DNA of 29,813 nucleotides from Pseudomonadota bacterium (GCA_023443095.1 JAEZVV010000082.1:1-29813); one strand, 5' to 3'; positions 1 through 8,553 are shown, counted from the first letter of the stretch. Program-made: numbers and translations. Notes: generated by a model from the sequence alone, not told the origin.

Positions 1-2354
1 TCGAGCTGGTCGGCGGCGATGCCGATGCCGCGGTCGCTTACGGCGATGCTGATTCGCTGCGGATCCGAGCGGATCTCGATCCTGAGCTCGGCCTCGCCGT
101 CGGTATAGCGGATCGCGTTGCTCATCAGGTTGAGCAGCGCCTGGCGCAGGCGGTGTGGGTCGGCCCAGACGCGGTCGGGGCCGTGGCAATCGAGTTCGAG
201 CCGGTAGCGGAAGCGGCTGCCCAGCTCGCGGTCGATGTCCCTGAGCAGCGCGGCGAGCCGGACCGGGGCCGGTTCGATCTGCAGCATTCCCGCCTCGATG
301 CGGGAGATGTCGAGCCAGTCGCCAATCAACTCCTGTAGTCGATAAGTGTCGCGCTTCATCTCGGCGATCACCTGGCGCCGGAAGTCGGCCGACCATTGCG
401 CGTCTTCGCGAGCCAAGGTGTCGATGCTGACCTTGAGCGCAGTCACCGGGGTCTTGAACTCGTGGGCGGCGACCGAGATCAGGTTGTCCTTGAGACGTTC
501 GGTTTCGGCGTTGCGAGTGATGTCGCGCGCCAGACAGGCGCGGCCGAGCACGGCGCCGGCGCCGTCGTTGACCTCGAACACCGAGACCGAATATTCGCCC
601 TGGATCAGGCCGCCGCGCCGCTCCTGCAGGGTGGCCTGAGTGATGTGGCCGGAGAACAGGCCGCGCAGAGCTTCTTCACTCGCGCCCCAGCGCGATCGAG
701 CCAGCACCAGCAGCCGCGGCCAGGCCAGGCCGGCGAGCCGGTCCGGCTCCAGCCCGAGCAGGGTCGCCGCGCGTGTGTTGACAAGGCGGACGCGGCCGCA
801 CGCCGACACCAGGACGAAGGCGTCGCTCATGCTTTCGAACACGGCGCCCATGGTCTGGCTCTGTTCGCCGGTCTCGAGCAGCAGTTTGCGCACGTTGAGC
901 ACGATCGCGAGCGATCCGGCGAGCTGCTCGAGCGAAGCCAGACAGGCGCGGTCGAGCGGCGAAACGCCCTGCGCCACCAGGGTGCCGAAGCGGCTCGGAC
1001 CGAAAGCGACGGCAAGGCGGGCCTGGCAGGCGTCGGACACAGGTGCCGGCACGGTCGAGGGTTCGAACTCCAGCCGCGAGAGGCCGAGCAGGCTGCGAAA
1101 GCGCTCGATCGTCGGCTCGATCGAATCGCTCTGGCGCTGATGAGCCGGCAGCGCCAGCAGCCGCGCCAGCTCGGCCATCTCGCCGAGCTTCCCGTGCAGG
1201 CGGGCGGTGCGCTGGTCGACCAGGTCGGCGAGGCTGCGGTTGGCATCGAGCAGTTGCTCGCGGCCGCGTTCGACCTGTACGGCCATGGCGTGGAAACGCT
1301 CGAACAGGACGTGGATCTCGCGCGCCGAGGAAGGCAGTTCGGCCGGCAGGGCGCCGGGCTCGCCGCGGCTGAGGCGGTCGATCGAACTCAGCAAGACGGC
1401 CAGGGTGCGGGTGGCGTGGCGGGCCGCCAGGGCTCCGATCAGGGCCGTCAGCAGGAGCACCGCCACCATCAGCGCCAGCGCGGAGCGTACGGCGTTGTCG
1501 GCGGCGGCCGCGAGGCGGGCAGTGGGAACGCTGATCCAGACCTGCCAGCCAAGCCGGTCGAGCTCCTGGTACGTGGTGAAGACGGGTTCGCCGCTAAGAG
1601 CCGAGGTATGGGTGGTCTGCCCGGTCTTGTGCTGGCGGGCGAGCGCGAAAGTCGGCTCTTTGGCGATGCTCATCGGCACGCCGTCGATGCCGATGCCGGG
1701 GAAGAAGACGGCGTTGCCGGCGGCGTCGGAGACGACGGCGTAAGCATCCTTGCCGAACTGTCTGGCTTCGATCATCGCCCACAGCGCCTGCAGGGCGAGC
1801 GGCGCCATCACGACGCCGCGCAGCGCGCCGCCAGCGTCGAAGAACGGAGTGGTGAGCACGACGATCAGATTGCGGGTGATGTTGCGGCCGTTGCGTATGG
1901 ACGAGATCACGGGCGCTTTCAGTGCCAGGGTCTTCTGGAAATACGGACGATCCGAGTAGTCGGATCCGAGCGGAGAACGCGAGGGCGACAGGGGCGAGGC
2001 GGCCCTCATGATCCCGGCCGAGTCGAGGACGTAGAGCCCGGTGAAGCCGGGGAAGGATTCGAGCAGGGTCGACAGCAGGGCGGAAGTCGCCTGCGATGTA
2101 TGCGCCGGTGCGGTCTCGAACTGATGGGCGAGCGCGATGGTGGAACGCTGGTGCTGGTCGATGTAGTCCTCGATCTCTCGCGCCAGCTCCTGGGCGAGTC
2201 GCATCTGCTGGCGCTCGGCCGATGCGCGGTTGCGTTCGATCTGCGAAAGCTGGAGCGTGGTCAGGACCGTCAGCGGCACCAGCGCGGTCAAGGTCAGAGC
2301 CAGCGCCAGATAGGTGGCGAATCCTGGGCGGAAGAGGCGGAAGCGGCTGGGCAT
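1..2354 (-). CDS. Membrane sensor histidine kinase (3' end outside window)
   Basis: The minus-strand frame is open from the ATG at 2354 to the window edge, giving at least 784 residues with no stop seen. An N-terminal membrane helix (about residues 10-32) is followed by a periplasmic region of about 250 residues resembling a double-Cache sensor, a second helix near 288-306, a HAMP-like linker and coiled coil, a GAF-like stretch and a PAS-like domain (about 515-615). The HisKA box is AAHEFKTPVTALK with phospho-acceptor His631. The ATPase domain shows an N box (NLMSNAIRYTDGEAEL) and a G1 box (VSDRGIGIA) at the very end of the visible part. The protein should autophosphorylate in response to an extracytoplasmic ligand; the partner regulator is not in the window, unless a receiver is fused beyond the edge. 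It lies downstream of the flavocytochrome genes on the same strand. No clear Shine-Dalgarno precedes the chosen start. Confidence 0.9.
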   Translation of the reverse strand, partial: MPSRFRLFRPGFATYLALALTLTALVPLTVLTTLQLSQIERNRASAERQQMRLAQELAREIEDYIDQHQRSTIALAHQFETAPAHTSQATSALLSTLLESFPGFTGLYVLDSAGIMRAASPLSPSRSPLGSDYSDRPYFQKTLALKAPVISSIRNGRNITRNLIVVLTTPFFDAGGALRGVVMAPLALQALWAMIEARQFGKDAYAVVSDAAGNAVFFPGIGIDGVPMSIAKEPTFALARQHKTGQTTHTSALSGEPVFTTYQELDRLGWQVWISVPTARLAAAADNAVRSALALMVAVLLLTALIGALAARHATRTLAVLLSSIDRLSRGEPGALPAELPSSAREIHVLFERFHAMAVQVERGREQLLDANRSLADLVDQRTARLHGKLGEMAELARLLALPAHQRQSDSIEPTIERFRSLLGLSRLEFEPSTVPAPVSDACQARLAVAFGPSRFGTLVAQGVSPLDRACLASLEQLAGSLAIVLNVRKLLLETGEQSQTMGAVFESMSDAFVLVSACGRVRLVNTRAATLLGLEPDRLAGLAWPRLLVLARSRWGASEEALRGLFSGHITQATLQERRGGLIQGEYSVSVFEVNDGAGAVLGRACLARDITRNAETERLKDNLISVAAHEFKTPVTALKVSIDTLAREDAQWSADFRRQVIAEMKRDTYRLQELIGDWLDISRIEAGMLQIEPAPVRLAALLRDIDRELGSRFRYRLELDCHGPDRVWADPHRLRQALLNLMSNAIRYTDGEAELRIEIRSDPQRISIAVSDRGIGIAADQL

Positions 2355-2434
2355 CGGCGGGGCGAAGGGCCCCCCTGTGTAGAGCGAAACTCGGGGGCCG
2401 CTTTTGATCCGGGGCAGGGGCGGCCAGAGAACGC

Positions 2435-2470
2435 GGGCAAGTCCCCGGGCACGGCCCCGGGGACTTGCCC
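2435..2470. terminator. Perfect 15-bp hairpin between cytochrome and kinase genes
   Basis: A GC-rich inverted repeat has arms 2435-2449 (GGGCAAGTCCCCGGG) and 2456-2470 and a 6-base loop. It starts 26 bases after the cytochrome stop on the minus strand. No U-tract follows on either strand, so it may be an mRNA-stabilising or attenuating hairpin between the cytochrome and kinase genes rather than a classical terminator. Confidence 0.6.
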
Positions 2471-2495
2471 GGAGAGGAGGCGAGTGGAGCCGGGC

Positions 2496-2882
2496 TCAGG
2501 GCACCTTGAAACCGAACTGATGGCACTCGGCGCAGTAGTCGACCGAGGCCTGGTGCGATTTATGGCAGTCGTTGCAGGGGATCTTGCCCTCGTGCGACAT
2601 ATGCGGGTTGTGGCGCTCCTTGTTGGTACGGCTGGCGAGTTTTTCGTAACTCTCGTGGCAGCTCAGGCACTGTTGGGTGGCGAGTTTGCTCGAGGCCGGT
2701 GCCGCGGTCGGGGCGACGGTCTTGTGGCAGGCCTCGCAGCTGACGCCGCGGGCCTGGTGGCGGTCGGCGAGCGGGGCGCCGGCAGCGGGAGCGGCCCAGA
2801 CGAGCAGGCTCAAGAGGCCGGCCAGGGCAGCACCGACGCCGGGCAACCGTGACCGCCACCAGCGGAAGTGGGGTGTTTCCAT
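2496..2882 (-). CDS. Periplasmic tetraheme cytochrome c (c3-type family)
   Basis: The 128-residue protein has an N-terminal signal (hydrophobic 16-32, likely cleavage after AAGA) and exactly four CXXCH haem motifs: CEACH 49-53, CLSCH 72-76, CNDCH 103-107 and CAECH 117-121. Extra His residues at 91, 94, 97 and 110 could be distal ligands. Size and motif spacing resemble the haem domain of Shewanella-type flavocytochrome c and the separate haem subunits of two-subunit systems. It lies 54 bases downstream of the flavoprotein gene with its own ribosome site (CGGAGA). The likely role is to carry electrons from a membrane quinol dehydrogenase to the flavoprotein; no such dehydrogenase (CymA/NapC type) is in the window. 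Confidence 0.9.
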   Translation of the reverse strand: METPHFRWWRSRLPGVGAALAGLLSLLVWAAPAAGAPLADRHQARGVSCEACHKTVAPTAAPASSKLATQQCLSCHESYEKLASRTNKERHNPHMSHEGKIPCNDCHKSHQASVDYCAECHQFGFKVP

Positions 2883-2936
2883 CGAAGTCTCCGGTCGCGC
2901 CGGACGGCGGCAGGCGTTGCCGCCGCCCGGCGAGGA

Positions 2937-4655
2937 TCAGGCGATCGGCTTCTGCGCAGCCGCGTTGCGGCCGGCGATGCGACCCATCACGATGCACTCG
3001 GTCAGATTGCCGCCGCCCTGGTAGACGAACTTCAAGGCCGACGACAGCTCGCCGGCGGTGAACAGGCGCGGAATCGCTTCACCCTTCCAGTCGAGCACTT
3101 CGCGTTTGGCGTTGGCCGAGATGCCGCCCTTGGTGTTGGGGCCGCCGGCGACCAGGGGCAGGGCGTAGAACGGACCCTTGGCGACCGGGCCCAGCGTCTT
3201 TTCGCGGCGGCCGAAGTCCTCGTCCTTGCCCTTGGCGCAGAAGTCATTGAAGCGCGCCACGGTCTGGACCAGGTTGTCCTTGTTCATCAGCTTGCGGTTC
3301 TCGGGGTGGGCGGCGATTTTGCCCGCCAGCTCCTCGATCGAGTCGGCCTTGAGGATCCAGCCGCGGTTGATCGCATCCTGGTTGTCCTTGCTCCAGGGTA
3401 CGAAGTCGTAGCCGGCGGTCGAGATGCCGAGCTCGGTGATCGAGCGCGCCGTCCGCAGGGTCTCGTCGAACACCAGCCAACTCGGCGAACGCGGGTAGAT
3501 CAGCTGGTTGATGTCGAAGCGGATCGCTTCCTTGTAGAAGAAGTAGCGGCTCGGGTCGTCGGTGACCTTGGTTTCGGCGGCGTAACGCTTGCCGAAGTTG
3601 TCGACCATGATCGAGTTGGGGGCTCCCACCACCGGCGTGATCACGCCCATCTTCAAGCCATGGTGGCGGATCGGCGGGGCAAAGATGACGCGCGACGCCG
3701 CCTTGCCGGCTTTCATCATGCCGGCGCCGACGGCGAGCGCCATCGCGATGCCGTCGCCGGTGTTGTCGGGCGTGCCGTAGAAGGCCCAGCCTTCGACCCC
3801 TGGGCCTTCGATGAAGGCCTTGCGCATCGCCTTGTTGTATTCGTAGCCGCCGCAGGTGAGGATCACGCCGCGGCGGGCACGGACGGCAAAGCGCTTGCCG
3901 TTCCTTTGGGCGATGGCGCCGATCACTTCGCCCTTGTCGTTGGTGACGAGTTCCTGCGCCGGCGCTTCGTAGACGATTTCGACATTCTTGGCGCGGGCTT
4001 GGACACCGCCGTCGAGCACGGCCCAGAAGGCCTCGCCGTTCATTTTTTCAGCCTTGGGCAGCTTCCAGGTCGGCTTGCCGAAGCTGGCGCGGCCGCTGAA
4101 GCTCGACCCGAAGACTTCGTACTTGCAGGCTTCGGCGCCGGGGAAGGTGGGGAAGGCCGCGCCTTTGAAACGCGACATCGGGACGCCGTCGAACTCAGGG
4201 TCGAGCTTCTTGAGCCAGGCATGGTTCTGCGGCGCCCAGTCGGCCCAGGCCTGCGCCAGACCGTCGGAGACTTCGGGCTGTTCGCCTTCGAGCTTCCAGG
4301 GCAGGTTTTCGCCGCTGAACATGGCTTTGGCGTATTCCTTGAGCGCGGCCTTGTCGCCCGCGGGATTGGGGCTGTGGAAGATGCCGCCCGACATCCGGGT
4401 GTTCGAACGGAGCGTGGCCTTGGGCTGTTTTTCGAGAACAAGGACCTTGGCGCCGGCGTCGGCGGCTTCGATGGCTGCGCAGGCGCCGGCGCCGCCGTAG
4501 CCGATGATCAGGACGTCGGTGGTCTTGTCCCACTTCGGCAGCTTGCCGGCGGCTTGCGCCACTGGGGTGCCGAGTCCGACCGCGACCGCGGCGCCGGCGG
4601 CGCTTCCCTTGAGGAATCCACGTCGACTGATTCGTTCCTTGCTCTGTTCGCTCAT
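2937..4655 (-). CDS. Tat-exported FAD-dependent reductase of the fumarate reductase/flavocytochrome c fold
   Basis: The ATG at 4655 was chosen because it follows GGAGCAGG and places a twin-arginine signal (SRRGFLK, residues 10-16) at the N-terminus; it gives 572 residues. The dinucleotide-binding motif is IGYGGAGA (51-58), preceded by DVLI and followed by an acidic-ended second strand (VLVLEK). The C-terminal segment TAGELSSALKFVYQGGGN (about 532-550) is the family FAD-contact loop. Fcc3-type fumarate reductases carry an HGANRLGGN-like segment here with catalytic His and Arg; this protein has KFVYQGGGN, so fumarate is unlikely as substrate. It probably reduces, or dehydrogenates, another unsaturated acid or cyclic compound in the periplasm, exchanging electrons with the adjacent tetraheme cytochrome. 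The separate flavin and haem subunits recall methacrylate-reductase-like systems. The substrate cannot be read from the sequence. Confidence 0.88.
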   Translation of the reverse strand: MSEQSKERISRRGFLKGSAAGAAVAVGLGTPVAQAAGKLPKWDKTTDVLIIGYGGAGACAAIEAADAGAKVLVLEKQPKATLRSNTRMSGGIFHSPNPAGDKAALKEYAKAMFSGENLPWKLEGEQPEVSDGLAQAWADWAPQNHAWLKKLDPEFDGVPMSRFKGAAFPTFPGAEACKYEVFGSSFSGRASFGKPTWKLPKAEKMNGEAFWAVLDGGVQARAKNVEIVYEAPAQELVTNDKGEVIGAIAQRNGKRFAVRARRGVILTCGGYEYNKAMRKAFIEGPGVEGWAFYGTPDNTGDGIAMALAVGAGMMKAGKAASRVIFAPPIRHHGLKMGVITPVVGAPNSIMVDNFGKRYAAETKVTDDPSRYFFYKEAIRFDINQLIYPRSPSWLVFDETLRTARSITELGISTAGYDFVPWSKDNQDAINRGWILKADSIEELAGKIAAHPENRKLMNKDNLVQTVARFNDFCAKGKDEDFGRREKTLGPVAKGPFYALPLVAGGPNTKGGISANAKREVLDWKGEAIPRLFTAGELSSALKFVYQGGGNLTECIVMGRIAGRNAAAQKPIA

Positions 4656-4970
4656 GTCCTGCTCCGTTCTCGAGAGTCGCTTGAATGGCGCACCGGCTCC
4701 GGGAGGGTGGAGCGGCCGCACTCAGAGGAGGGCGTGCGACTCGGTGCGCAGACTCACGATACGAAGCCGGTCTTGCTGCCGGATTTCGGCGGCCGGCGGA
4801 TTCGTTGCCATTTCATATCCGTCGCGCCGGGCTTGCCCGGGATCAAGCGCGGGCCGTGACGCCGGGCCGGGACTTGTTCATCCGATCTGTGGGCAAATCT
4901 GTTGAAAAGGCGGTCCAAGCCAGAGCTGCCGGGGCTTGCGACGGCTGCTCAAGAAATGGGCAGGCTGGAC
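4656..4970. other. Intergenic gap upstream of flavoprotein
   Basis: These 315 bases separate the DUF4124 gene from the flavoprotein start and must hold the minus-strand promoter if the reductase genes are a separate transcript. A small perfect hairpin (CCGGGC-TT-GCCCGG) sits at 4827-4840. I see no convincing sigma-70 boxes, gene or RNA, and no U-tract terminator after the DUF4124 stop. Confidence 0.5.
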
Positions 4971-5432
4971 TCAGCGTGGCGAGCAGTCGCGCCCGACCTT
5001 CTCTTCGGCCTGGGCGATCGCACGGTCGGCCTTCTGCATGGCTTCGACCTTGACCGCCCGCGCGCCGAGATCGGCACGGGTGGTCTGGGCGCGTGCCAGG
5101 TCGCGCCGGCTGCGTTCGCAGCGGGCGGTCCGGTCGGCGTCGGCGCGCTGGGTCTTGTCGTTGGCGGCGCGCCGTTGTTGTTCGGCCGCCGCTTCTTTGT
5201 CGAGTGCCTTGACCCGTTCGGCTTCCTGGCGTGCCTGCGCCTGGGCGGCTTTGCGGTCGGCGTCGGACACCGGCGGAGCGGTGTCGACCGGGCGCGTCGC
5301 TCGGGTGCCGGCCGGGCAGTTGCCGTTGGTGTAGGTCGGGCGGCCGGCGCCGTCTTCGCAGCGCTGGATCGCTTGGGCGGTGGCGGCGCCGTACACCAGC
5401 GCGAGGCCGAAGGCGAGGCAGACGGTTTTCAT
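4971..5432 (-). CDS. DUF4124-domain periplasmic protein (copy 1)
   Basis: The 153-residue protein has a short signal peptide (cleavage about after TAQA, residue 21). A small N-terminal DUF4124-like unit follows, in which two cysteines bracket a short beta hairpin (CEDGAGRPTYTNGNCPAGT). A long charged, Ala/Arg/Gln-rich helical region (about 55-150) ends in a Cys (RDCSPR). The domain is common in Betaproteobacterial exported proteins and has no established biochemical role. The gene lies 26 bases downstream of a paralogue of the same layout, with no clear ribosome site, so it may be translationally coupled. Confidence 0.85.
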   Translation of the reverse strand: MKTVCLAFGLALVYGAATAQAIQRCEDGAGRPTYTNGNCPAGTRATRPVDTAPPVSDADRKAAQAQARQEAERVKALDKEAAAEQQRRAANDKTQRADADRTARCERSRRDLARAQTTRADLGARAVKVEAMQKADRAIAQAEEKVGRDCSPR

Positions 5433-5458
5433 GGCGGAGGCCCGGGTGGTTCAGCGCT

Positions 5459-5911
5459 TCAGCGGGAGGTGCAGCGGCGGCTCAGATCGGCCTCGAGCGA
5501 CTTGAGGCGGGCGTCGATCTGGTCGCGGTCGTCCATCGAATAATACGGCCGGGTGACCAGGTAGGCGCGCGCCTGGCGCGCAGCCTTGATGTCGGTGCGC
5601 AGGCGTTCACAGTCGAGGGCGTTGCGCTGGCGCTCGTGTTCGCGCACCCGGGCTTCGTCGAGTGCCGCTTGTTCGCGCTGCTGGCGCATGCGTTCGACTT
5701 CGCGGTCGGTCTTCTGGCGGGCTTCGTCAGCCGCGGCGGGGTCGGGCGGGGGCGGCGCGGCCAGCGTGCGGACCTCGCGTGTGCTGGCCGGGCAAGGCGG
5801 GGCGGTATAAGTGACGCGGCCGCGCGGATCTTCGCAACGGACGATGTCCTGGGCGCTAGCTGGCCAGGACAGCAAAGCCGCCAGCCAGCAGACGCCCAGG
5901 CGCCGTCTCAT
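5459..5911 (-). CDS. DUF4124-domain periplasmic protein (copy 2)
   Basis: The 150-residue paralogue of the neighbouring gene has a signal peptide (WPASA, cleavage about residue 20), a DUF4124-like unit with paired cysteines (CEDPRGRVTYTAPPCPAST), a Pro-rich linker and a charged helical tail. It also ends in a Cys-containing motif (RRCTSR, compare RDCSPR in copy 1). A conserved internal Cys (LDCERLRTDI; TARCERSRRDL in copy 1) suggests a second disulfide with the terminal Cys. It starts 10 bases after the lipoprotein stop, so the three genes probably share a transcript. Function unknown. Confidence 0.85.
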   Translation of the reverse strand: MRRRLGVCWLAALLSWPASAQDIVRCEDPRGRVTYTAPPCPASTREVRTLAAPPPPDPAAADEARQKTDREVERMRQQREQAALDEARVREHERQRNALDCERLRTDIKAARQARAYLVTRPYYSMDDRDQIDARLKSLEADLSRRCTSR

Positions 5912-5921
5912 GGCGTCCGAA

Positions 5922-7025
5922 TCACGGCATCCCGACCGCTGCGCGCACCGCGTCGGCGGCGGTCTTGTTGAAACGGTACTGATAGTCGATCACGCGGGCG
6001 CCGGCGAGGTAGAGCTTGCCGGGGCGGACGCCGGGAGCGCCCTTGGTGGGTTCGATGAAGGCGAGCTTGGCGGCTTCGCGTTCGGCGTAGTTGACGCCGG
6101 TGTCGAGCGGGTCGACGCGGCTCGGGAAGTCCAGCACCACGGCACGGGTGCCGCCGACGACCCGCTCTTCCCAGCGGCCTTCGGCCAGCACTTCCTCGTT
6201 GGCGCGGGCGCAGAAGAGGGTGCCGGTCTTGGCGGCGTAGACCACCGCCGGGCCCTGTTTGGCACTGCCGTTGGGCTTGAAGTGCAGGGCATAGGGCTTG
6301 GCGCCGTTGCGGTCTTCGTACGACAGGCAGAAGGGAATGTTGCGCGAGAAGTTGGAGACCATCTGCGCCGTGTCCTTGGCGCCGGTGAAGGACTCTCGCT
6401 TGGGCAGCATCAGGACGTCGTCAAGGAAGCGGACCTCGGCGAGATAAGCGACGGCGCCGCTGGGGAAACGTGCGCTGCCGGCCTTGTTGGCTTCGGGTTT
6501 GGGGTGGTTGCTCTGGGTGCGGAGGAAGGCATTGACCGGCAGTCCGCTGACGTCGAAAGCCTTGAACGAGACTGCGACCCGGACCGGCTTGGCGCCGCCG
6601 AACTGCAGCACCGCCTGCCCCTTGTCGCCGGGGCTGGCGAAGCTGGGCTTGCCGACCGGGAAACGCTCGCCGTCGCGCACCAGGGTGTAGGCGTCGATAT
6701 GGCCGTTGAAGCTGGTGGTGTCGGCGTCGGTGGTCGATTCGTAGACCGGCCACAGTTGGCCGTTCTGGTTGCCGTTGATGCGCAGCTGGGTCATGCGCGT
6801 GCCGTTGAAATAAAACACGCCGTCGCCGCGCAGCGCTTCGAAGGCCGACACCGAAATCGCCTTGGCGCCCGGCACCGCCACCGGTTCGGGCGTGGGGCCG
6901 TAGACCGGCAGCACGCTGGCCGGGGCGGCAGCGGCAGCGGGCGGCGGCGTCGGCGTCGTGGCGCAACCGGCCAGTACGAGAGCCAGGGCCGTGGCGGCGG
7001 CAAACTTGAGCTGCGGGAATTGCAT
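5922..7025 (-). CDS. Unrecognised lipoprotein, 367 residues
   Basis: A strong ribosome site (AGGAGAGGA) precedes the ATG. The signal peptide ends in a lipobox (VLAGC, lipidated Cys21), followed by a Pro/Ala-rich linker, so the product should be membrane-anchored on the periplasmic side. With Ala and Thr, not Asp, right after the Cys, outer-membrane sorting is plausible. The remaining ~320 residues look like a mixed, mainly beta, globular domain with no motif I recognise. Codon use and base composition match the neighbours. It sits between the FAD oxidoreductase and the DUF4124 pair; that context gives no clear function. Confidence 0.8.
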   Translation of the reverse strand: MQFPQLKFAAATALALVLAGCATTPTPPPAAAAAPASVLPVYGPTPEPVAVPGAKAISVSAFEALRGDGVFYFNGTRMTQLRINGNQNGQLWPVYESTTDADTTSFNGHIDAYTLVRDGERFPVGKPSFASPGDKGQAVLQFGGAKPVRVAVSFKAFDVSGLPVNAFLRTQSNHPKPEANKAGSARFPSGAVAYLAEVRFLDDVLMLPKRESFTGAKDTAQMVSNFSRNIPFCLSYEDRNGAKPYALHFKPNGSAKQGPAVVYAAKTGTLFCARANEEVLAEGRWEERVVGGTRAVVLDFPSRVDPLDTGVNYAEREAAKLAFIEPTKGAPGVRPGKLYLAGARVIDYQYRFNKTAADAVRAAVGMP

Positions 7026-7135
7026 CGAGTCCTCTCCTGAACAGGAACCGGCCCGTTTGGGCCGGCGCGGCCGGAATCCTACTCCCGCGACATGCTGCTG
7101 CGGCGCCGGCTGCGAGACGGATGAGCGTCAACGCG

Positions 7136-8551
7136 TTAAGGGGATGGCGGTAGCAGTTTTCCCGGGTTCATCAGCCCCAGCGGGTCGAGCGCGTGTTTGA
7201 TCGCCCGCATCAGCTCGAGTTCGAGCGGCGCCTTGTAGAGCGCGATTTCGTCGCGTTTGAGCTGCCCCAGCCCGTGTTCGGCGCTGATTGAGCCGCCGCG
7301 GGCTGCCACCGCGTCGTGCACGATGCGGCGGATCCGGGCTTCGTGTTCGAAAGCCCGACTCACCGGCACGCCGGCGCGGGTTCCCATGTTGTAGTGCAGG
7401 TTGCCGTCGCCCAGGTGACCGAAGACCGAGGGGGCGATCCATTCGAACTCGCGTTCGAGTTCGGCGTTGGTGGAGGCGACGAACTCGGGGATGCTCGAGA
7501 CCGGCAGGCTAATGTCGTGTTTGACGTTGCCTCCCGCCTTGGCGTGGGCTTCGGGGATGGCCTCGCGCAGCTGCCACAGGCTATCGGCCTCGGCCACCGA
7601 CTGCGCCACCACCGCGTCCGCAATCTCGCCCGCCTCGAAAGCCGCCGCCAGCACGCCTTCGAGTTGAGCCGCTCCATGCGCCTCGCTTTCGTGATCGGAC
7701 AGCTCGACCAGGGCGAACCAGGGGGAAGTGAAGGCCATCGGGATCCGCACCGCGGGCAGTTGCTCGGCCACTCTGGCCAGGCAGGCGTCGCTCATCAGCT
7801 CGAAGCCGGTTAGCTGGGGGCCGGTACCTGCTCGCATCCGATCGAGCAGGCTGACCGCCGCCTCGACCGAGGGCAGGGCGGCGAGCGCCGTCATACGTGC
7901 GCGCGGCACCGGGTAGAGCTTGAGCACCGCGGCGGTGATCACGCCCAGGGTGCCTTCGGCACCGATGAACAGATGTTTGAGGTCGTAGCCGGTGTTGTCC
8001 TTGCGCAGGCGGCGCAGGCCGTTCCAGACCTGACCCGAGGCCAGCACTACTTCGAGGCCGAGGCAGAGGTCGCGCGCATTGCCGTAGCGCAGCACCTGGG
8101 TGCCGCCGGCATTGGTGGCGAGATTGCCACCTATGGTTGCCGTGCCTTCGGCGGCCAGGCTGAGGGGGAACAGGCGGCCGGCCGCGGCGGCGGCCTGCTG
8201 GGCTTCGAACAGGGTGCAGCCGGCTTCGACGGTGAGGGTGTCGTTGGCGGTGTCGAGCTCGCGCACCCGGCGCAGGCGAGCCAGGCTGAGCACGATGGCG
8301 CGGCCGCTGTCGTCGGGCGTAGCGCCGCCCACCAGCCCGGAGTTGCCGCCCTGGGGAACGACCGGGACCCGGGCGGCGGCGGCGATGCTCACCACGGCCG
8401 CCACTTCAGCGGTGGTGGCGGGGCGCACTACCGCTTGGGCGCGGCCGTGGTAGCGGCCGCGCCAGTCGTTCACATAGGGCGCGGTGTCGGCGGCGGTCGT
8501 GTAGACATTGGCAGCGCCGACGGCCGCTTGCAGTTGCTCGATCAGATTCAT
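7136..8551 (-). CDS. FAD-binding oxidoreductase of the GlcD / D-2-hydroxyacid dehydrogenase family
   Basis: The 471-residue length and layout match GlcD-like flavoproteins. The N-terminal FAD_binding_4 domain carries the FAD-contact loop PQGGNSGLVGG (66-76). The C-terminal FAD-oxidase domain shows HLGDGNLHYN and SAEHGLGQLKRDE, the metal- and substrate-site motifs of D-lactate and D-2-hydroxyglutarate dehydrogenases. It should oxidise a D-2-hydroxy acid (glycolate, D-lactate or D-2-hydroxyglutarate are candidates) and pass electrons to quinone or an electron-transfer protein. No glcE/glcF partners and no C-terminal iron-sulfur domain are present, which argues for a single-subunit enzyme. It starts 2 bases after the DUF2069 stop, so the two are in one operon. 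Confidence 0.9.
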   Translation of the reverse strand: MNLIEQLQAAVGAANVYTTAADTAPYVNDWRGRYHGRAQAVVRPATTAEVAAVVSIAAAARVPVVPQGGNSGLVGGATPDDSGRAIVLSLARLRRVRELDTANDTLTVEAGCTLFEAQQAAAAAGRLFPLSLAAEGTATIGGNLATNAGGTQVLRYGNARDLCLGLEVVLASGQVWNGLRRLRKDNTGYDLKHLFIGAEGTLGVITAAVLKLYPVPRARMTALAALPSVEAAVSLLDRMRAGTGPQLTGFELMSDACLARVAEQLPAVRIPMAFTSPWFALVELSDHESEAHGAAQLEGVLAAAFEAGEIADAVVAQSVAEADSLWQLREAIPEAHAKAGGNVKHDISLPVSSIPEFVASTNAELEREFEWIAPSVFGHLGDGNLHYNMGTRAGVPVSRAFEHEARIRRIVHDAVAARGGSISAEHGLGQLKRDEIALYKAPLELELMRAIKHALDPLGLMNPGKLLPPSP

Positions 8552-8553
8552 GG

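Noticed and set aside
396..2852. 818-codon plus-strand open frame opposite the histidine kinase
   Set aside because: The minus strand carries clear HisKA, PAS and ATPase motifs plus the haem cytochrome; the plus frame has no recognisable domain.
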